Origin: Phycisphaerae bacterium
Lineage (GTDB): Bacteria; Planctomycetota; Phycisphaerae; Sedimentisphaerales; Anaerobacaceae
Length of the DNA stretch: 64,000 nucleotides
Assembly (NCBI GenBank): GCA_016782865.1
Contig: JADHXR010000018.1
Location: 1 to 64,000, forward strand
Direction of reading: 5' to 3'
Part shown: in pieces, positions 8,742-18,400 of the stretch
Position numbering within the stretch: the first letter of the stretch is position 1
Layout of the letters: each line of letters starts with the position of its first letter
The notes under the pieces: model-generated
What the model saw: the letters and a program-made list of their open reading frames with translations, nothing else
Databases searched by the model: none
What the model was told of the DNA's origin: nothing
Translations under genes and position numbers: made by a program

Positions 8742-9544
8742 ATACGAACGGAAATCAATTCTCATGCAGTGCAAATATTGTCCCCACATAACTCCTTATA
8801 GAACAGTGACATAAGGTCGCAACGGATGAAAGTAACTGCCTGTTGAACGGGGATTTCGTAGTGTATCTGGACTATTTCACTGGTTAACACGGTTTTCTAT
8901 TCACCATTAAGCCTGCCCCTTTGGTTACTCTCAGGGCAGGCTCTGAGCGAAGCCGAAAGGGAAAGACAATATCGAAGATCCCGATCCATCGGGAATCAAT
9001 AGTCAATAATTAATGACATGGGCCACGGATTCTACTGATTTTGGAACGAATAACGAATAACGAATAACTATTTTAACCACTAATCTTCTCTAATCCTCTC
9101 TAATCAACTGAAAAACCAACAACGAACAACGCTATCCGTCATTATCGCCTTCCATCACTATCCATTGTCAATTATCCATTATCCATTACTAACAGCCGCC
9201 TGATGCTTTTGTGGATTTCCACGCTAACTACTAACTACTATTTCCAGGCCCCAAATGGACCGTGACACCTGCCCCGAAAGTGAGATGGTAAACACTATTA
9301 GCATAGACCGTGCATATGGATCTAACCTGAAGACAATTGCAGTTCAATCATCCCTGCGCTGCAATCGCTAAGTTCTAACTTAAGGGCAGGCCCCATAAGT
9401 CTCCCCCAGCCTTAGCGTTACCCAACAACGCCCGATAACGTCCAATATTGGTCAAGTTATGCCATCTCCAGAAATGGTCGATATATTGAAAGCGGGATTA
9501 TCTTTTGTCTTGTAAGAACCAGCCTTAGTTCGAGGAGAATTGAA
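8742..9544. other. Repeat-rich intergenic region
   Basis: About 800 bases without a credible gene. It holds a 9-bp-stem hairpin (8910-8942), a trinucleotide-phased AT-rich run with GAATAAC repeated at about 9050-9070, and similar ATCCATT repeats at about 9170-9190. The block CAATATCGAAGATCCCGA at 8968-8985 recurs in inverted orientation at 12564-12581. Near 9375 is AACTTAAGGGCAGGCCCC, resembling the inverted repeats around the downstream RAYT. Low-complexity intergenic DNA of this kind suggests accumulated repeat insertions. Confidence 0.6.
8910..8942. repeat. Hairpin, 9-bp stem
   Basis: The arms AGCCTGCCC and GGGCAGGCT form a perfect stem around a 15-nt loop, about 170 bases after the MttB-like gene. 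There is no T-run after it on the plus strand, so it is more likely a REP-type palindrome than an intrinsic terminator. Confidence 0.6.
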
Positions 9545-10642
9545 ATGGGTGATACTGTTAAACAAAAAAAGCATCGGTTCTTGAGAGTTGAGTTGGCGGT
9601 ACTTGTCTGTGTGATTTCTATTTGGATTGTTACGTCACTTACCGTTGACATTGATAATGCCAAAATTGAGATGAAACCTCAGCTTGCTCAAGCCTATGCT
9701 AACCAGGGTAAAGCCTACCACCATGAGAGCGAACATGACCAAGGATGGGAAGATGTCTGGAAGGCACAAAACTCGGCGTATAAAGCCCGTGCGGAACTTC
9801 TCAATGATCTGGACATGAAAGTGAACGTTGAGAAAGGAATAGAACCAGCCAGCCTCACATCTCTCGAATTGCAGGGTCAAGAAAGACTCAATGACCTGGA
9901 TATGAAACTAAGAGATTTGGACAGAAAACTAAAACATGTGGGCGAAGACGTTCCACGGCAACGGCAGGAGATCGAGAATTGGTACGCGAGCGAATTGGCC
10001 AGATCAGAAAAGTGGAAAAAGCAAAGGCTTGAGCAACTTAATAAAGAAGAAGAACTTGCAAGAGCACGGTGTTATCAGGGTATGCAAAATACAACTTCGG
10101 AAGCAGTTGGCTATCATACTGAGCAAGGGCGGTCAGTAGGCGACACTTTCATAATCTCAGATGGCCGTGGAATAAGTGACGCATATTCAAACACATATAC
10201 AAGTAGGGACGGTCTCTCATTAGACAAGGAAAGGACTTTTGTTGTAGGTGATCCAACAGGTCGATACCAGGCGGAACTACGTCGAATAAAGATAGCCAAG
10301 GATGCCATTGAATTAGAATTTGTGAAACTACAGCGACAGAGGGACCGCTATTTGGCAGAAATTGAGAGGGATGTGGATAATGCCAGAACACGGATACGTA
10401 ATGCCATGACACGGATACCTGCTGCGAAACGTAGCATTCAAAAAAACACAGAGATAAGACTCAAGGGAGGTCCGGGACTGATAGGTTCAGTCTCAATATC
10501 TGGGGATGGAAAAGGAAAAGTGTGGATTGAGGATAAGATGCTGCACGAAGGTGACTGGATAAATGGCTTCAAAATCACTGGGATATACTGGGACAGAGTT
10601 GAATTTGAGAAATCTGGTGAGATATTCGTGCAATCACATTAG
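9545..10642 (+). CDS. Membrane-anchored coiled-coil protein of unknown function
   Basis: Not recognised by name. The 365-residue product has a basic N-terminus, one transmembrane helix (about 16-36, ELAVLVCVISIWIVTSLTV) and then a long charged, coiled-coil-prone region. That region has repeated NDLDMK phrases near residues 78 and 112 and many Arg/Glu heptads (about 100-310). A small beta domain ends the protein (about 315-360, KVWIEDKMLHEGDWINGFKI). It resembles the C-terminal KxVxEGDxIxGxKV module seen after coiled-coil regions in planctomycete envelope proteins and in type II/IV pilus assembly (PilP/GspC-like) proteins. A GAGGAG ribosome-binding site precedes the ATG by 7 nt. It stands alone between repeat-rich regions; an envelope role is inference. 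Confidence 0.7.
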   Translation: MGDTVKQKKHRFLRVELAVLVCVISIWIVTSLTVDIDNAKIEMKPQLAQAYANQGKAYHHESEHDQGWEDVWKAQNSAYKARAELLNDLDMKVNVEKGIEPASLTSLELQGQERLNDLDMKLRDLDRKLKHVGEDVPRQRQEIENWYASELARSEKWKKQRLEQLNKEEELARARCYQGMQNTTSEAVGYHTEQGRSVGDTFIISDGRGISDAYSNTYTSRDGLSLDKERTFVVGDPTGRYQAELRRIKIAKDAIELEFVKLQRQRDRYLAEIERDVDNARTRIRNAMTRIPAAKRSIQKNTEIRLKGGPGLIGSVSISGDGKGKVWIEDKMLHEGDWINGFKITGIYWDRVEFEKSGEIFVQSH

Positions 10643-10721
10643 AGTGCACTCATTTCAAGTTCCGGCAAATGCGACCGCGTTCAATAACAGGTTTTCACAT
10701 TCTCAAAAATTAGAGTAGAGT

Positions 10722-11929
10722 AGGGTCAACCCTTAAGTTCTAAGTTCCTGTCTTATTCATGAGAATCGGTCATTCAATTTCTTTATAAGGAGCCGCAGTT
10801 CCCTATCTGATTTCGACCGTTCATACAGTCTCTTCAGTTGCAGGGACACAGCGACCCCGCTACGGAGACCCATCAACTGCGCAGCAGCACGTTGGGTGCA
10901 ACCTGCATACTGGCATAACGCATAAGCCACAACCGGACGAATCATAGAATTCATACCCCGACGGCAGAGTGCCCCGCGCGGTACACCCAGAATCTCCAAC
11001 GCAAGATTCATTGCCTCATCTACAGATGCATAACCGCCCTCGCGCCGAAAGGAAATATCCTCTTTCCTATCGTACGCTTCAATCATCTCACGGTACATCG
11101 ACTCGATGCGTTCATGACTCTCATCCGAGCCAATACAAAACCGCGATCGCCGTTTGGTTTCGACAAAAGGCGCGTCTATGTCTCGAATGCCTGCCTCGAC
11201 AAAGCGTCGGTACGAGGCAGGCTGTGTCTTCTTGGGCCGACTCATCAAGGCAAGAATCGGTTCATAGTCGACATAATCCAGACGCGGACTGCGACCTATA
11301 TAGCTGCGATAACTACTCCACACGTATTGCCGAAGAATCTGAACTCGCTCTCGGTCGGGTTTCTGCGCATACGCTCTGACAAACACCGGATTCAGGTGGA
11401 CATAGCGGCTTAACTTCAAGATGTACTCGTCTTCGTCCACTAAGGTCGAGCCAAAACGCCCCTGAAACAGATGACCACTCCGGCGATGCCTGCGATTATA
11501 GTAAACGGTATAGGCGGTTTGCAGACGGTGCATGAAACGACTCAAATTCGCTTGAGGCGTCTCCAAAACACCGTGTACGTGATTGGTCATCAAGGTGTAC
11601 AGATACAAACGAACGTCGTAAAGCCGTACGCTCTCGGCGAGTTTATTGACAAAATACTCCCGATCCCCATCCGTACGAAAGATGGCACGACGTTCATTAC
11701 CACGAATGGTTACATGGTAAACGGCACCTTCATAACTAATACGCAAGGGACGAGCCATGACCAGAACTGTACTGTGTTGTAGACCTAAATGCAACAAAGT
11801 ACTTAGAACTTGATTCTGCTGAGAAACCCCACAAACAGCTAATGTCACTAGCGTTATTGGCGTAATAATGCAGATAATTTTACAGCAAGTCGACTTTTTC
11901 AGCGGAATCAGAACTTAAGGCTTGACCCC
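10722..11929. mobile_element. RAYT unit bounded by 20-nt inverted repeats
   Basis: The REP-associated transposase gene is enclosed by AGGGTCAACCCTTAAGTTCT (10722-10741) and AGAACTTAAGGCTTGACCCC (11910-11929). They are inverted copies agreeing at 18 of 20 positions. A related sequence without a transposase lies near 9375-9395. The arrangement suggests the sequence family this RAYT recognises. Confidence 0.7.
10757..11758 (-). CDS. REP-associated tyrosine transposase (RAYT, Y1_Tnp)
   Basis: HUH-type tyrosine transposase of 333 residues, relative of IS200/IS605 TnpA. Members cut and move REP palindromes. The family start MARPLRISYEGAVYHVTIRGN is seen, with a conserved NERRAIF turn and the HUH pair in MTNHVHGVLE. 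The downstream YVHLNPV segment, RRHRRSGHLFQGRF and the C-terminal helix-turn-helix DnaA-like domain (about 270-333, QRAAAQLMGL) follow. I start at ATG 11758 rather than 11848, because the upstream 30 codons do not match the family. It sits between the inverted repeats described for this unit. The protein looks intact, so it may be active or recently so. Confidence 0.9.
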   Translation of the reverse strand: MARPLRISYEGAVYHVTIRGNERRAIFRTDGDREYFVNKLAESVRLYDVRLYLYTLMTNHVHGVLETPQANLSRFMHRLQTAYTVYYNRRHRRSGHLFQGRFGSTLVDEDEYILKLSRYVHLNPVFVRAYAQKPDRERVQILRQYVWSSYRSYIGRSPRLDYVDYEPILALMSRPKKTQPASYRRFVEAGIRDIDAPFVETKRRSRFCIGSDESHERIESMYREMIEAYDRKEDISFRREGGYASVDEAMNLALEILGVPRGALCRRGMNSMIRPVVAYALCQYAGCTQRAAAQLMGLRSGVAVSLQLKRLYERSKSDRELRLLIKKLNDRFS

Positions 11930-11956
11930 GTTTTGTCCCGTTTTGTCCCCCTGGTG

Positions 11957-12215
11957 TCAATGATCCTCTCGACGTTCCCGGTCTCTCGTCATATCATCGA
12001 ACCAACCTTTGTCTTCGAGGAACTTCTCAGCTTCTCCCTTAATAATCTCGCACATGTGAGTGCTGCGATTAGGTTGCGTTGATCGGTGTCTTATCCTTAT
12101 TCCTTCTTGCTTGTCATGGAGTTCATCAATCCCACGTTCGATAAGGGCCTTTGGCCCAGAACCAATACCGTCTAGCTCTTCAACGATTTGAGTTCTGGCT
12201 AGGATGGGGGACGAT
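11957..12215 (-). pseudogene. Coding-like fragment without start codon
   Basis: Read on the minus strand, this stretch gives about 85 residues that look like ordinary protein (ARTQIVEELDGIGSGPKAL, then HMCEIIKGEAEKFLEDKGWF) ending at TGA 11957. There is no in-frame start before the triple repeat at 12207-12287. The composition is rich in Glu, Lys, Asp and Arg. I do not recognise the family. The best reading is the C-terminal remnant of a gene whose 5' part was replaced by repeat DNA. Confidence 0.45.
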
Positions 12216-12287
12216 TGGGGTCTGCCCTTATGAAATAAGGGGACGATTGGGGTCTGCCCTTAAGGGGACGATTGGGGTCTGCACTTA
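12207..12287. repeat. Three 24-bp repeats (GGGGACGATTGGGGTCTGCC)
   Basis: A 24-bp unit starting GGGGACGATTGGGGTCTGCC occurs at 12207-12230, 12239-12262 and 12264-12287, the third with one change. TGAAATAA follows the first and third units. Inverted, the core reads AAGGGCAGACCCC, close to the AACTTAAGGGCAGGCCCC element near 9380. It is probably a REP-like family mobilised by the nearby RAYT. Confidence 0.8.
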
Positions 12288-12384
12288 TGAAATAAGTTTA
12301 CTTTCTTTTCCCCTTGACGCAACAGCGCTTCAATCTGTGCCAAGTGTCTCTGAAGACCTCTGTCTAATTGATTACTGATGATTG

Positions 12385-12402
12385 TCCCTGCTTTCGCAGG
12401 GA
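12385..12402. repeat. REP-like hairpin TCCCTGC-TTTC-GCAGGGA
   Basis: A perfect 7-bp stem with a tetraloop, embedded in a sequence that reads VIPAKAGT on the minus strand. That is the usual translation signature of the widespread GCGAAAGC-type bacterial repeat. It is not a gene. Confidence 0.75.
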
Positions 12403-12691
12403 TGACAATATTATTGATTATTGTTCTCCTTCGTGGCCAATCCACATTCGCCGTTATTCGGTAATCCCGTCTGATTTTGTCGATTATTGTTTTTCCTCGT
12501 TGTGAATCAAGAATCCGTGTTAACCAGTGAAATCCGTGTCTAATTCAGTTGGTGCCCGAGGGGTCGGGATCTTCGATATTGGTTTCGGTCCTTCGCCTAA
12601 GAATGCAAGTTAGATTGTCTCACACAAAGCCACCAAGAACACAAAGATTTGCTGATACAAGTTGTTTTCACTCAGTGTCTTCGTGTCTTGA

Positions 12692-12729
12692 GTGAGCGCA
12701 GCGAACGGGTGTGAGCGCAGCGAACGGGT
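12692..12729. repeat. Perfect 19-bp direct repeat
   Basis: GTGAGCGCAGCGAACGGGT occurs twice in tandem, followed by a partial third GTGAGC, just downstream of the end of the MoxR-type operon. The sequence AGCGCAGCGAACG is typical of dispersed bacterial intergenic repeats. Confidence 0.75.
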
Positions 12730-12820
12730 GTGAGCAAACGCTTTGGCTCCGGCCAAAGGCCGCGCCGTGCCCTCAGTGAAATCCGCGGAATCCGTGGTTG
12801 TTTTGCCTTTTGCCGGCGGC

Positions 12821-15433
12821 CTATTGCCGGCCGAAGGTTTGCATGATGGCTTTTTTCGCCTCGGCTAACGCCGGGCTGTAGGCGTAGTCCTTGCTCAACT
12901 GGGCATAGACGCTCCTGGCCTTATCCATATCCTTGAGCCCGCACGAGGCGATGACCTGTCGCGCCAGGACCTCGGCCCGGTCATAATCGTTCAACTGCAA
13001 GTGCCGGAGCCTCTCGGTCAGGTGCATCGCAGCGGCGAATTCCTTTCTCGCCAGATATATGTCGAGTTTGACAAGATTCACATTCGGTGCGAAAGTCTTT
13101 GCGGGCGCCTCGGCGACAATCGTCTCAATCATCGTCATGGCATTATCCCACTGGTTCGGATCGTTCTGCGTCTCGGCCAGGAGCCTTGCGCGTCTTACCA
13201 GGCCGGAATGCTTGATTTGTTGTCTGACCTTGTCCGAGGCCGCAGCAGATCCGGCGAACTTTTGAATCAGTTCGGTAGCCCCCTTTGTCTGTCCCAACCC
13301 CAACATCGCCTGCGCCCTGGTCAGCACGGCCCGACGGGCCACATCGCTGCCGGAAGAATCCCCGGCACCCTGGTTGCCCAGCGCCTTCAAGGCGTCTTCG
13401 TACCTTCCGAAGTAATTCACCAGAACCTCCGCCCGGCGGATCGTCGCCGTAGCGGTAACGGACTTGCCCAGGCCCGATTTGCCGGCGAGTCTAGTGAAAA
13501 GCTCCAGGGCCTTGTCGTACTCTTTAAGCTCTGCCGAGTGGAGGTGCTGGCCGAAGCTGAGAATGAAACTGGTGTCCTCGGATTCTCGCACAAGTCTGGT
13601 AACATTCCCAGCCAGGGCCGCCGTCGCCCGTTTCTTCCAGTCTGGTCGGTAGGCCTGTTCGGCAAGCACGTACAGGTTCACGAGATCATCAGCCGGGGCC
13701 TTGGCGAGATTGCGGGTCTTTATGACGTGATCGTATGAATCGGCGTTGTTGAGATTTTGGAGGGTCTTATCCCACCGGCCACGGACGTAAACGTCGTGAG
13801 CGGCTTGGGCCACGAGCGTTTCTTGCGACCGTGCTTCGAGCCGTACTCTGTGCAATGCCGGTCGCAGGAAGACGTGGTCCACGGTTTCACCGGTCGCGAT
13901 TGTCCCGTCGCCGAACGTCCAGAGATATGAATAGTCGCTCCCCGGCGGGGCGAGGGCTTCGAACCGCATCGTAACAAAGCAGCGGCCTGTTTGTTCGACG
14001 CGGAATTCGTCGACAGCCGACCATTCGAAAGGCATATACGTTTTGCTCGACTCGCTGAAGCCGGCCGAAGCGGGTCTGTAGCGGCCAAAAGGAACAAAAT
14101 CCGTCATAGTCATCGGTCTGAGTTTCTCGCCGGGTTTCTTCCACGCGGCGAGACAATACATTTTGCCCCATGGACTGTAGTTGAAATATTCCAGCTTGTG
14201 TATGCCGGGCGTCAGAGAAACTGTCCCCTGCTTCTCTCCCCTGGTGCCGCCGCCCGTGCCGTGCTGGCCGGGCCAGGCGACCACCAGCTTGTCGTCGACA
14301 GTCAGGTAAGAGTCCCAGTTGGAAACCGTGGCGAAGCTGCATTTGCCGCCCTTGTAGATCGGAAAGAAACCTTCGTAATGATAGAGACCATATCCTCCGC
14401 TGGTCGGGGGTTTGCCTGCGTCGTGTTCCGGCATTCTGTGAATTGGAAACACATGTTGGATATCGTCGACGAGACTTCGACCCACCGGCTCGACAATGCT
14501 CTTGAACGCTTTTGAAAACTCGGGCAGTCCGTCTGATTTGCCAAAACGATTCTTTGTCCATTTTGTTTCGAGCACAAGTCCCGCCTGAGGCTGCCAGGAT
14601 GAGGCCGGCTTCTTATGCTTGCTCTTGGGTACGAGATAGATCAGATAGCTTGGATGTCCCGCGCTGCTATCGAAAAGAATGTCCATCGGTTCGCCTCGTC
14701 CGACGGACAGTATCCGGCTGTCGACCCTGGCCCCGTCGCTGGTGGCATAAACCTCCGGGACGAAGTCTTCCAGATTATACCCCGGCGCGTAAATGCGCGT
14801 GAAAGAGACCTTTGGATATTGCCGTCTGACCATGAAGCCTGGGTCCACCCACTTGGCCCAGCCGCGGTACTTGCTGTCCCGCGAATTTGTCGAGAGCTTA
14901 ATCTGCTTGCTTTGGGGCGGCATCGCGACGTTGATCTCCACTACGGGATTTTGCACAGTGAGCGGCGGGGACCTGAACAGGGGTCTCCTGTCGGTATGTA
15001 TCTCGAAACGAATCGAACTGTTGGGATCGGCGCCGTCAATGAGCGAAGCACGCGCGACAAAGTGTGTGAAATCCCTGTGCAGATTGTAAGTGGCAGGCTT
15101 GCTTTGGGACGGAAGGAAGTTCAGGGCCAGTTTGCCATTGACCCGGCGTTTCTCGGTCCATCTCTTTTCCTCTATCCATTTTGCGACCGAAGCTGATTCC
15201 TTGTCGGGAGGAACGTCGAGCAGCGAAATATTGGGAATAAGTGAATGAGTGTAATCCTTCTCGACGCGAAAGCGAATCTCGGCGTCTCTTTCGTGCCAGC
15301 CGGATGCAGAGGAAGTCCCCTGCGATCGCACAGCGACCGAAAGAAACAAAACCAGCGCAATCCAGAACAACATATGCTTGTTACCGTGGTTTTCCATTAA
15401 TGTATCTTCTGTCCCTGCCAATCGAATCTTCAT
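12821..15433 (-). CDS. Exported PA14 / PKD protein with TPR-like C-terminus
   Basis: Last gene of the MoxR-type operon, 870 residues. A signal or membrane segment lies at about 20-37 (HMLFWIALVLFLSVAV). Beta-rich N-terminal regions follow, then a PA14-like module (about 345-430, YKGGKCSFATVSNWDSYL, VSLTPGIHKLEYFNYS). Next is a PKD domain (about 490-540, YLWTFGDGTIATGETVDHVF) and a helical repeat region (about 560-870) with TPR-type pairs such as EYDKALELFTRLAG and FGRYEDALKAL. ATG 15433 overlaps the upstream stop as ATGA, which fixes the start and implies translational coupling. It is probably periplasmic or surface-exposed and may bind polymer for the VWA/MoxR assembly. The function is unknown. 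Confidence 0.78.
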   Translation of the reverse strand: MKIRLAGTEDTLMENHGNKHMLFWIALVLFLSVAVRSQGTSSASGWHERDAEIRFRVEKDYTHSLIPNISLLDVPPDKESASVAKWIEEKRWTEKRRVNGKLALNFLPSQSKPATYNLHRDFTHFVARASLIDGADPNSSIRFEIHTDRRPLFRSPPLTVQNPVVEINVAMPPQSKQIKLSTNSRDSKYRGWAKWVDPGFMVRRQYPKVSFTRIYAPGYNLEDFVPEVYATSDGARVDSRILSVGRGEPMDILFDSSAGHPSYLIYLVPKSKHKKPASSWQPQAGLVLETKWTKNRFGKSDGLPEFSKAFKSIVEPVGRSLVDDIQHVFPIHRMPEHDAGKPPTSGGYGLYHYEGFFPIYKGGKCSFATVSNWDSYLTVDDKLVVAWPGQHGTGGGTRGEKQGTVSLTPGIHKLEYFNYSPWGKMYCLAAWKKPGEKLRPMTMTDFVPFGRYRPASAGFSESSKTYMPFEWSAVDEFRVEQTGRCFVTMRFEALAPPGSDYSYLWTFGDGTIATGETVDHVFLRPALHRVRLEARSQETLVAQAAHDVYVRGRWDKTLQNLNNADSYDHVIKTRNLAKAPADDLVNLYVLAEQAYRPDWKKRATAALAGNVTRLVRESEDTSFILSFGQHLHSAELKEYDKALELFTRLAGKSGLGKSVTATATIRRAEVLVNYFGRYEDALKALGNQGAGDSSGSDVARRAVLTRAQAMLGLGQTKGATELIQKFAGSAAASDKVRQQIKHSGLVRRARLLAETQNDPNQWDNAMTMIETIVAEAPAKTFAPNVNLVKLDIYLARKEFAAAMHLTERLRHLQLNDYDRAEVLARQVIASCGLKDMDKARSVYAQLSKDYAYSPALAEAKKAIMQTFGRQ

Positions 15434-18400
15434 TTGTCTTGGGCGGATTCGCCTTGTCCTCGGTTCTGCGCCAGAGCTTCAAAATATGCGCTGACCATGT
15501 GGTTGTAGCCCTTGAAATTCAACTTCTGATTCCGCGAGAGCATGTTTTCGAGCTTGCCGTCCGAGGTTTTGTCATTTGTGTACTGGACCGCAATCTGTCG
15601 GCCTACTGCGCTGCGCGATTTTCTGAGGGAATTGACAGTCTCGGTGTACGCTCTGTTTATTGCGATTCCGTCGCCCCGCTTGAGCGAGTCCTCCAGGTTC
15701 TTCATTGCCTGAATCGAAGTTTCCAATTCGGTTACCGAGAGGTTGTGACGTTTGAGCTTCAAGAGAAGATCCTCCGACGCCTGCCTTATATTCTGCTGTG
15801 TCTGGAGAGTTTCCTCCATCATCTCAAGAACCTTGGGCGGCAGTTTGCCACCGACGCCGAACTGTGTTGTGCTGTCGGCCGTTTTGCCAAGGCCGGTCCC
15901 CCCGGTTTGCGCTCCTTCATCCTGGTCCTCGACCTGTCCGTCTTCCAATGGTGTGTTAGACACGCGCTCGCGCAAGCCGTATTCGTTCTGATCGAGGTCT
16001 TTGGCGACGGATTCGACGAGCTGTCCGTCCGACATGCCGCTGCGACCCGCGCCGCTGCGCCCTTCGAGAACATTGTCTTCCGGTTTCTGGTCCCCCGTTT
16101 TGCCCTTGGCGCTTGTGCTGCTTATTGTCCCGTCGGCGACAGGCCCGGCTGTATGGTCCAGAGAATTAAGGTAGCTTCCAATGTCCTCGACCTCGGGCCG
16201 CATTTCCTCTTCCGACGTTATCATGTCACCGACCAGATCTTCCAGCTCGGACGGAAGCTCGGCGAGCGGGGCCACCAACTGTTCGTCCTCGGGGATTTCC
16301 GCGACGAATTGAATACTGTCGGAAGCTCCAAGCGTCGCTTCACAGTTTATCATCAGCTCCTCGGCCATTTCCACGGCTTCGGTTTCCAGACGATAGGCAT
16401 CCTCTCTGGCCTGCTGCATCTGAGCCGCTTCGGCAGCCTTGTCGGCCAGCTCTTCGGCTTTCTCGTGGATACTTGTCATCTCGTCAACCATCTGATTGTC
16501 GCCGAAATCGAGAAGATTCATATTGCTCAGATCATTGACGACATTCTCCAGGACCTCGGCAAGTTTCGATTGGTCTATCGCCAGGTCGTCCAGCAGCTCT
16601 TCCTCCTCCTCGGAAAAATCCTCCGGCGGCTTGTCGAGAACCATCTGCCGCTGTTGCGTAATGTCCTTCTGCTTGGCTATGAACTCTTCCAGCTCTTTGA
16701 CGGTGTTTTCCAGTGTTTCCTCCGGGGTCTCAGTGAGCGATTCATCCTTCTCGCCCAACAGTTCCGCCACGGCCTTCTGCGCCTCGATTTCGCTTTTTTT
16801 GGCCACGATTCCCTTGAGCGCGATAAGCTGGTCGAGCAGATAGACCTGCTGCTTCTCGACGGACTTGAGGTCACGGGCGACAGAGCCCCTGTCGGTTTGC
16901 GGCGCCGAAGCGGCTTCTTCTATCTTTTTCAGTATTCGTGTGTGCTCGTTGTCGCGCAGCTCGATAAGCCGGGTCACAAATCTCGGCTTTTGTTCGATAG
17001 ATACTTCCCAGGCCCGAGTCATGTGCGATCCGACCTTCTCCTGTTTTTGCGCCATCTGCGACAGATGTCCCTTGACAGCTTCGGCGTTCTCCGTTGGGCT
17101 GTTATTTGCGTCGACCACCTCGTCGAGGTTTGCCATCAGGTTTGCCGTGACACCCAGCGCGGTCTGCTGTGCCTGTATCGCCTTGTCCAGCTCGACGAAG
17201 GCGTTACTGTTCGGGTCGCCCTCTGCAATCGTCATCTCGTCGAGCGACTTGATCTGGAGCATCAGAGGCTTCGACCTGCCCACATTTGCCGCGGGGCTGA
17301 AATCCTCGCAGAATGCCTCCATGATGTAACTGCCGCCGGGCTTGAACAGACTTGCATCGACCGACAAAAGCAATGTCTCGCGCGATTCGGTTTTGCCCGG
17401 TGGACCTTCGTAATCCCAGTTCTCAATTGTCGTCTCGGAACTGCCGGTCCTCACCGATTTGTGCTTCACGTAGATCCGCTTGGCTCCGAAATCGTCGTAA
17501 GCCTGTATGTCGAGTCTAAGTCTCTCGCCCAGATTGACTCGCCGAGTCAGTTCGGATGTGAAGAATTCCACCTCAGGCCGTCGATCCTGCTGCGCCAGTA
17601 TTGGTCCGGCGGCGATTTGTATTCGCTTTTCGAAACCGGGCGCTTTAACCTCGATCTTGTACGACTCCGCCGGCTCCAATTTTGTCTTGGCGGTCCACAG
17701 TCCGTCTTTATTTTCGAAGGGGAGCCAGTCGCCCGCACCCTTGTACCAGAGTTCTTCGGCGATCTTGTCGAGCTTTACATCCACCGCCACCGCCGAGCCG
17801 GCGGGACCAGCCAGAGCCTCGGGCGGGCCGAGCGTGCTCATGCGCCGCCCGCTGATATAGGAAGGAGGCGTAATGTGGAACTCGGACTCCTTGATGCGGG
17901 GGAGCCTGTTGACTGTCACCTTGACGCTCTCGGTATAGGTATCGCCTGCAAAGACGCGAAATGCAAAAGACTCGTCCACAGACTTGAACGTGTAATTATA
18001 ATTGTTGCGCGCGCCGCTTGAGAGCTGCATCGTTGTGCTTCTGTGCTTGCCCCTCTCGTTGCCGAGGTAATCGACACCCCGATCCCACACGACCTCGGGA
18101 TAGCGGGGTAGCGAATCGTCGCCCTCGAGGCCTATGACTTCGACTTGGATTTTCAGATCGTCCCCCTCGGCCATCAATACCTCATCCGACGGCGTCACCT
18201 TCAGAACTATGGAACTGGCAGGAGGAACATCCCCTAACGGCATCATGTACCGCATGAGTGCGTTGACAGCCTGACGCCCGTGACTGATTCCGTAAAGACT
18301 CCATATAATGATAAGAATCAAAAGCACCGTTGACCATCGACTCAATTTCCTGAATTGCCACAATTCGTTGACGTCTGCCTTAGACATCATTTCCGAACCG

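Noticed and set aside
12260-12445. 61-residue minus-strand frame reading VIPAKAGT
   Set aside because: The translation is the known signature of an intergenic REP repeat, and the frame spans the hairpin and the triple repeat.
12692-12729. CRISPR array near the operon end
   Set aside because: Only two directly adjacent copies with no spacers.
15241-18021. Long 926-residue plus-strand frame opposite the coiled-coil gene
   Set aside because: It mirrors the highly biased codon use of the minus-strand coiled-coil protein; a long antisense frame is expected and it has no motif.
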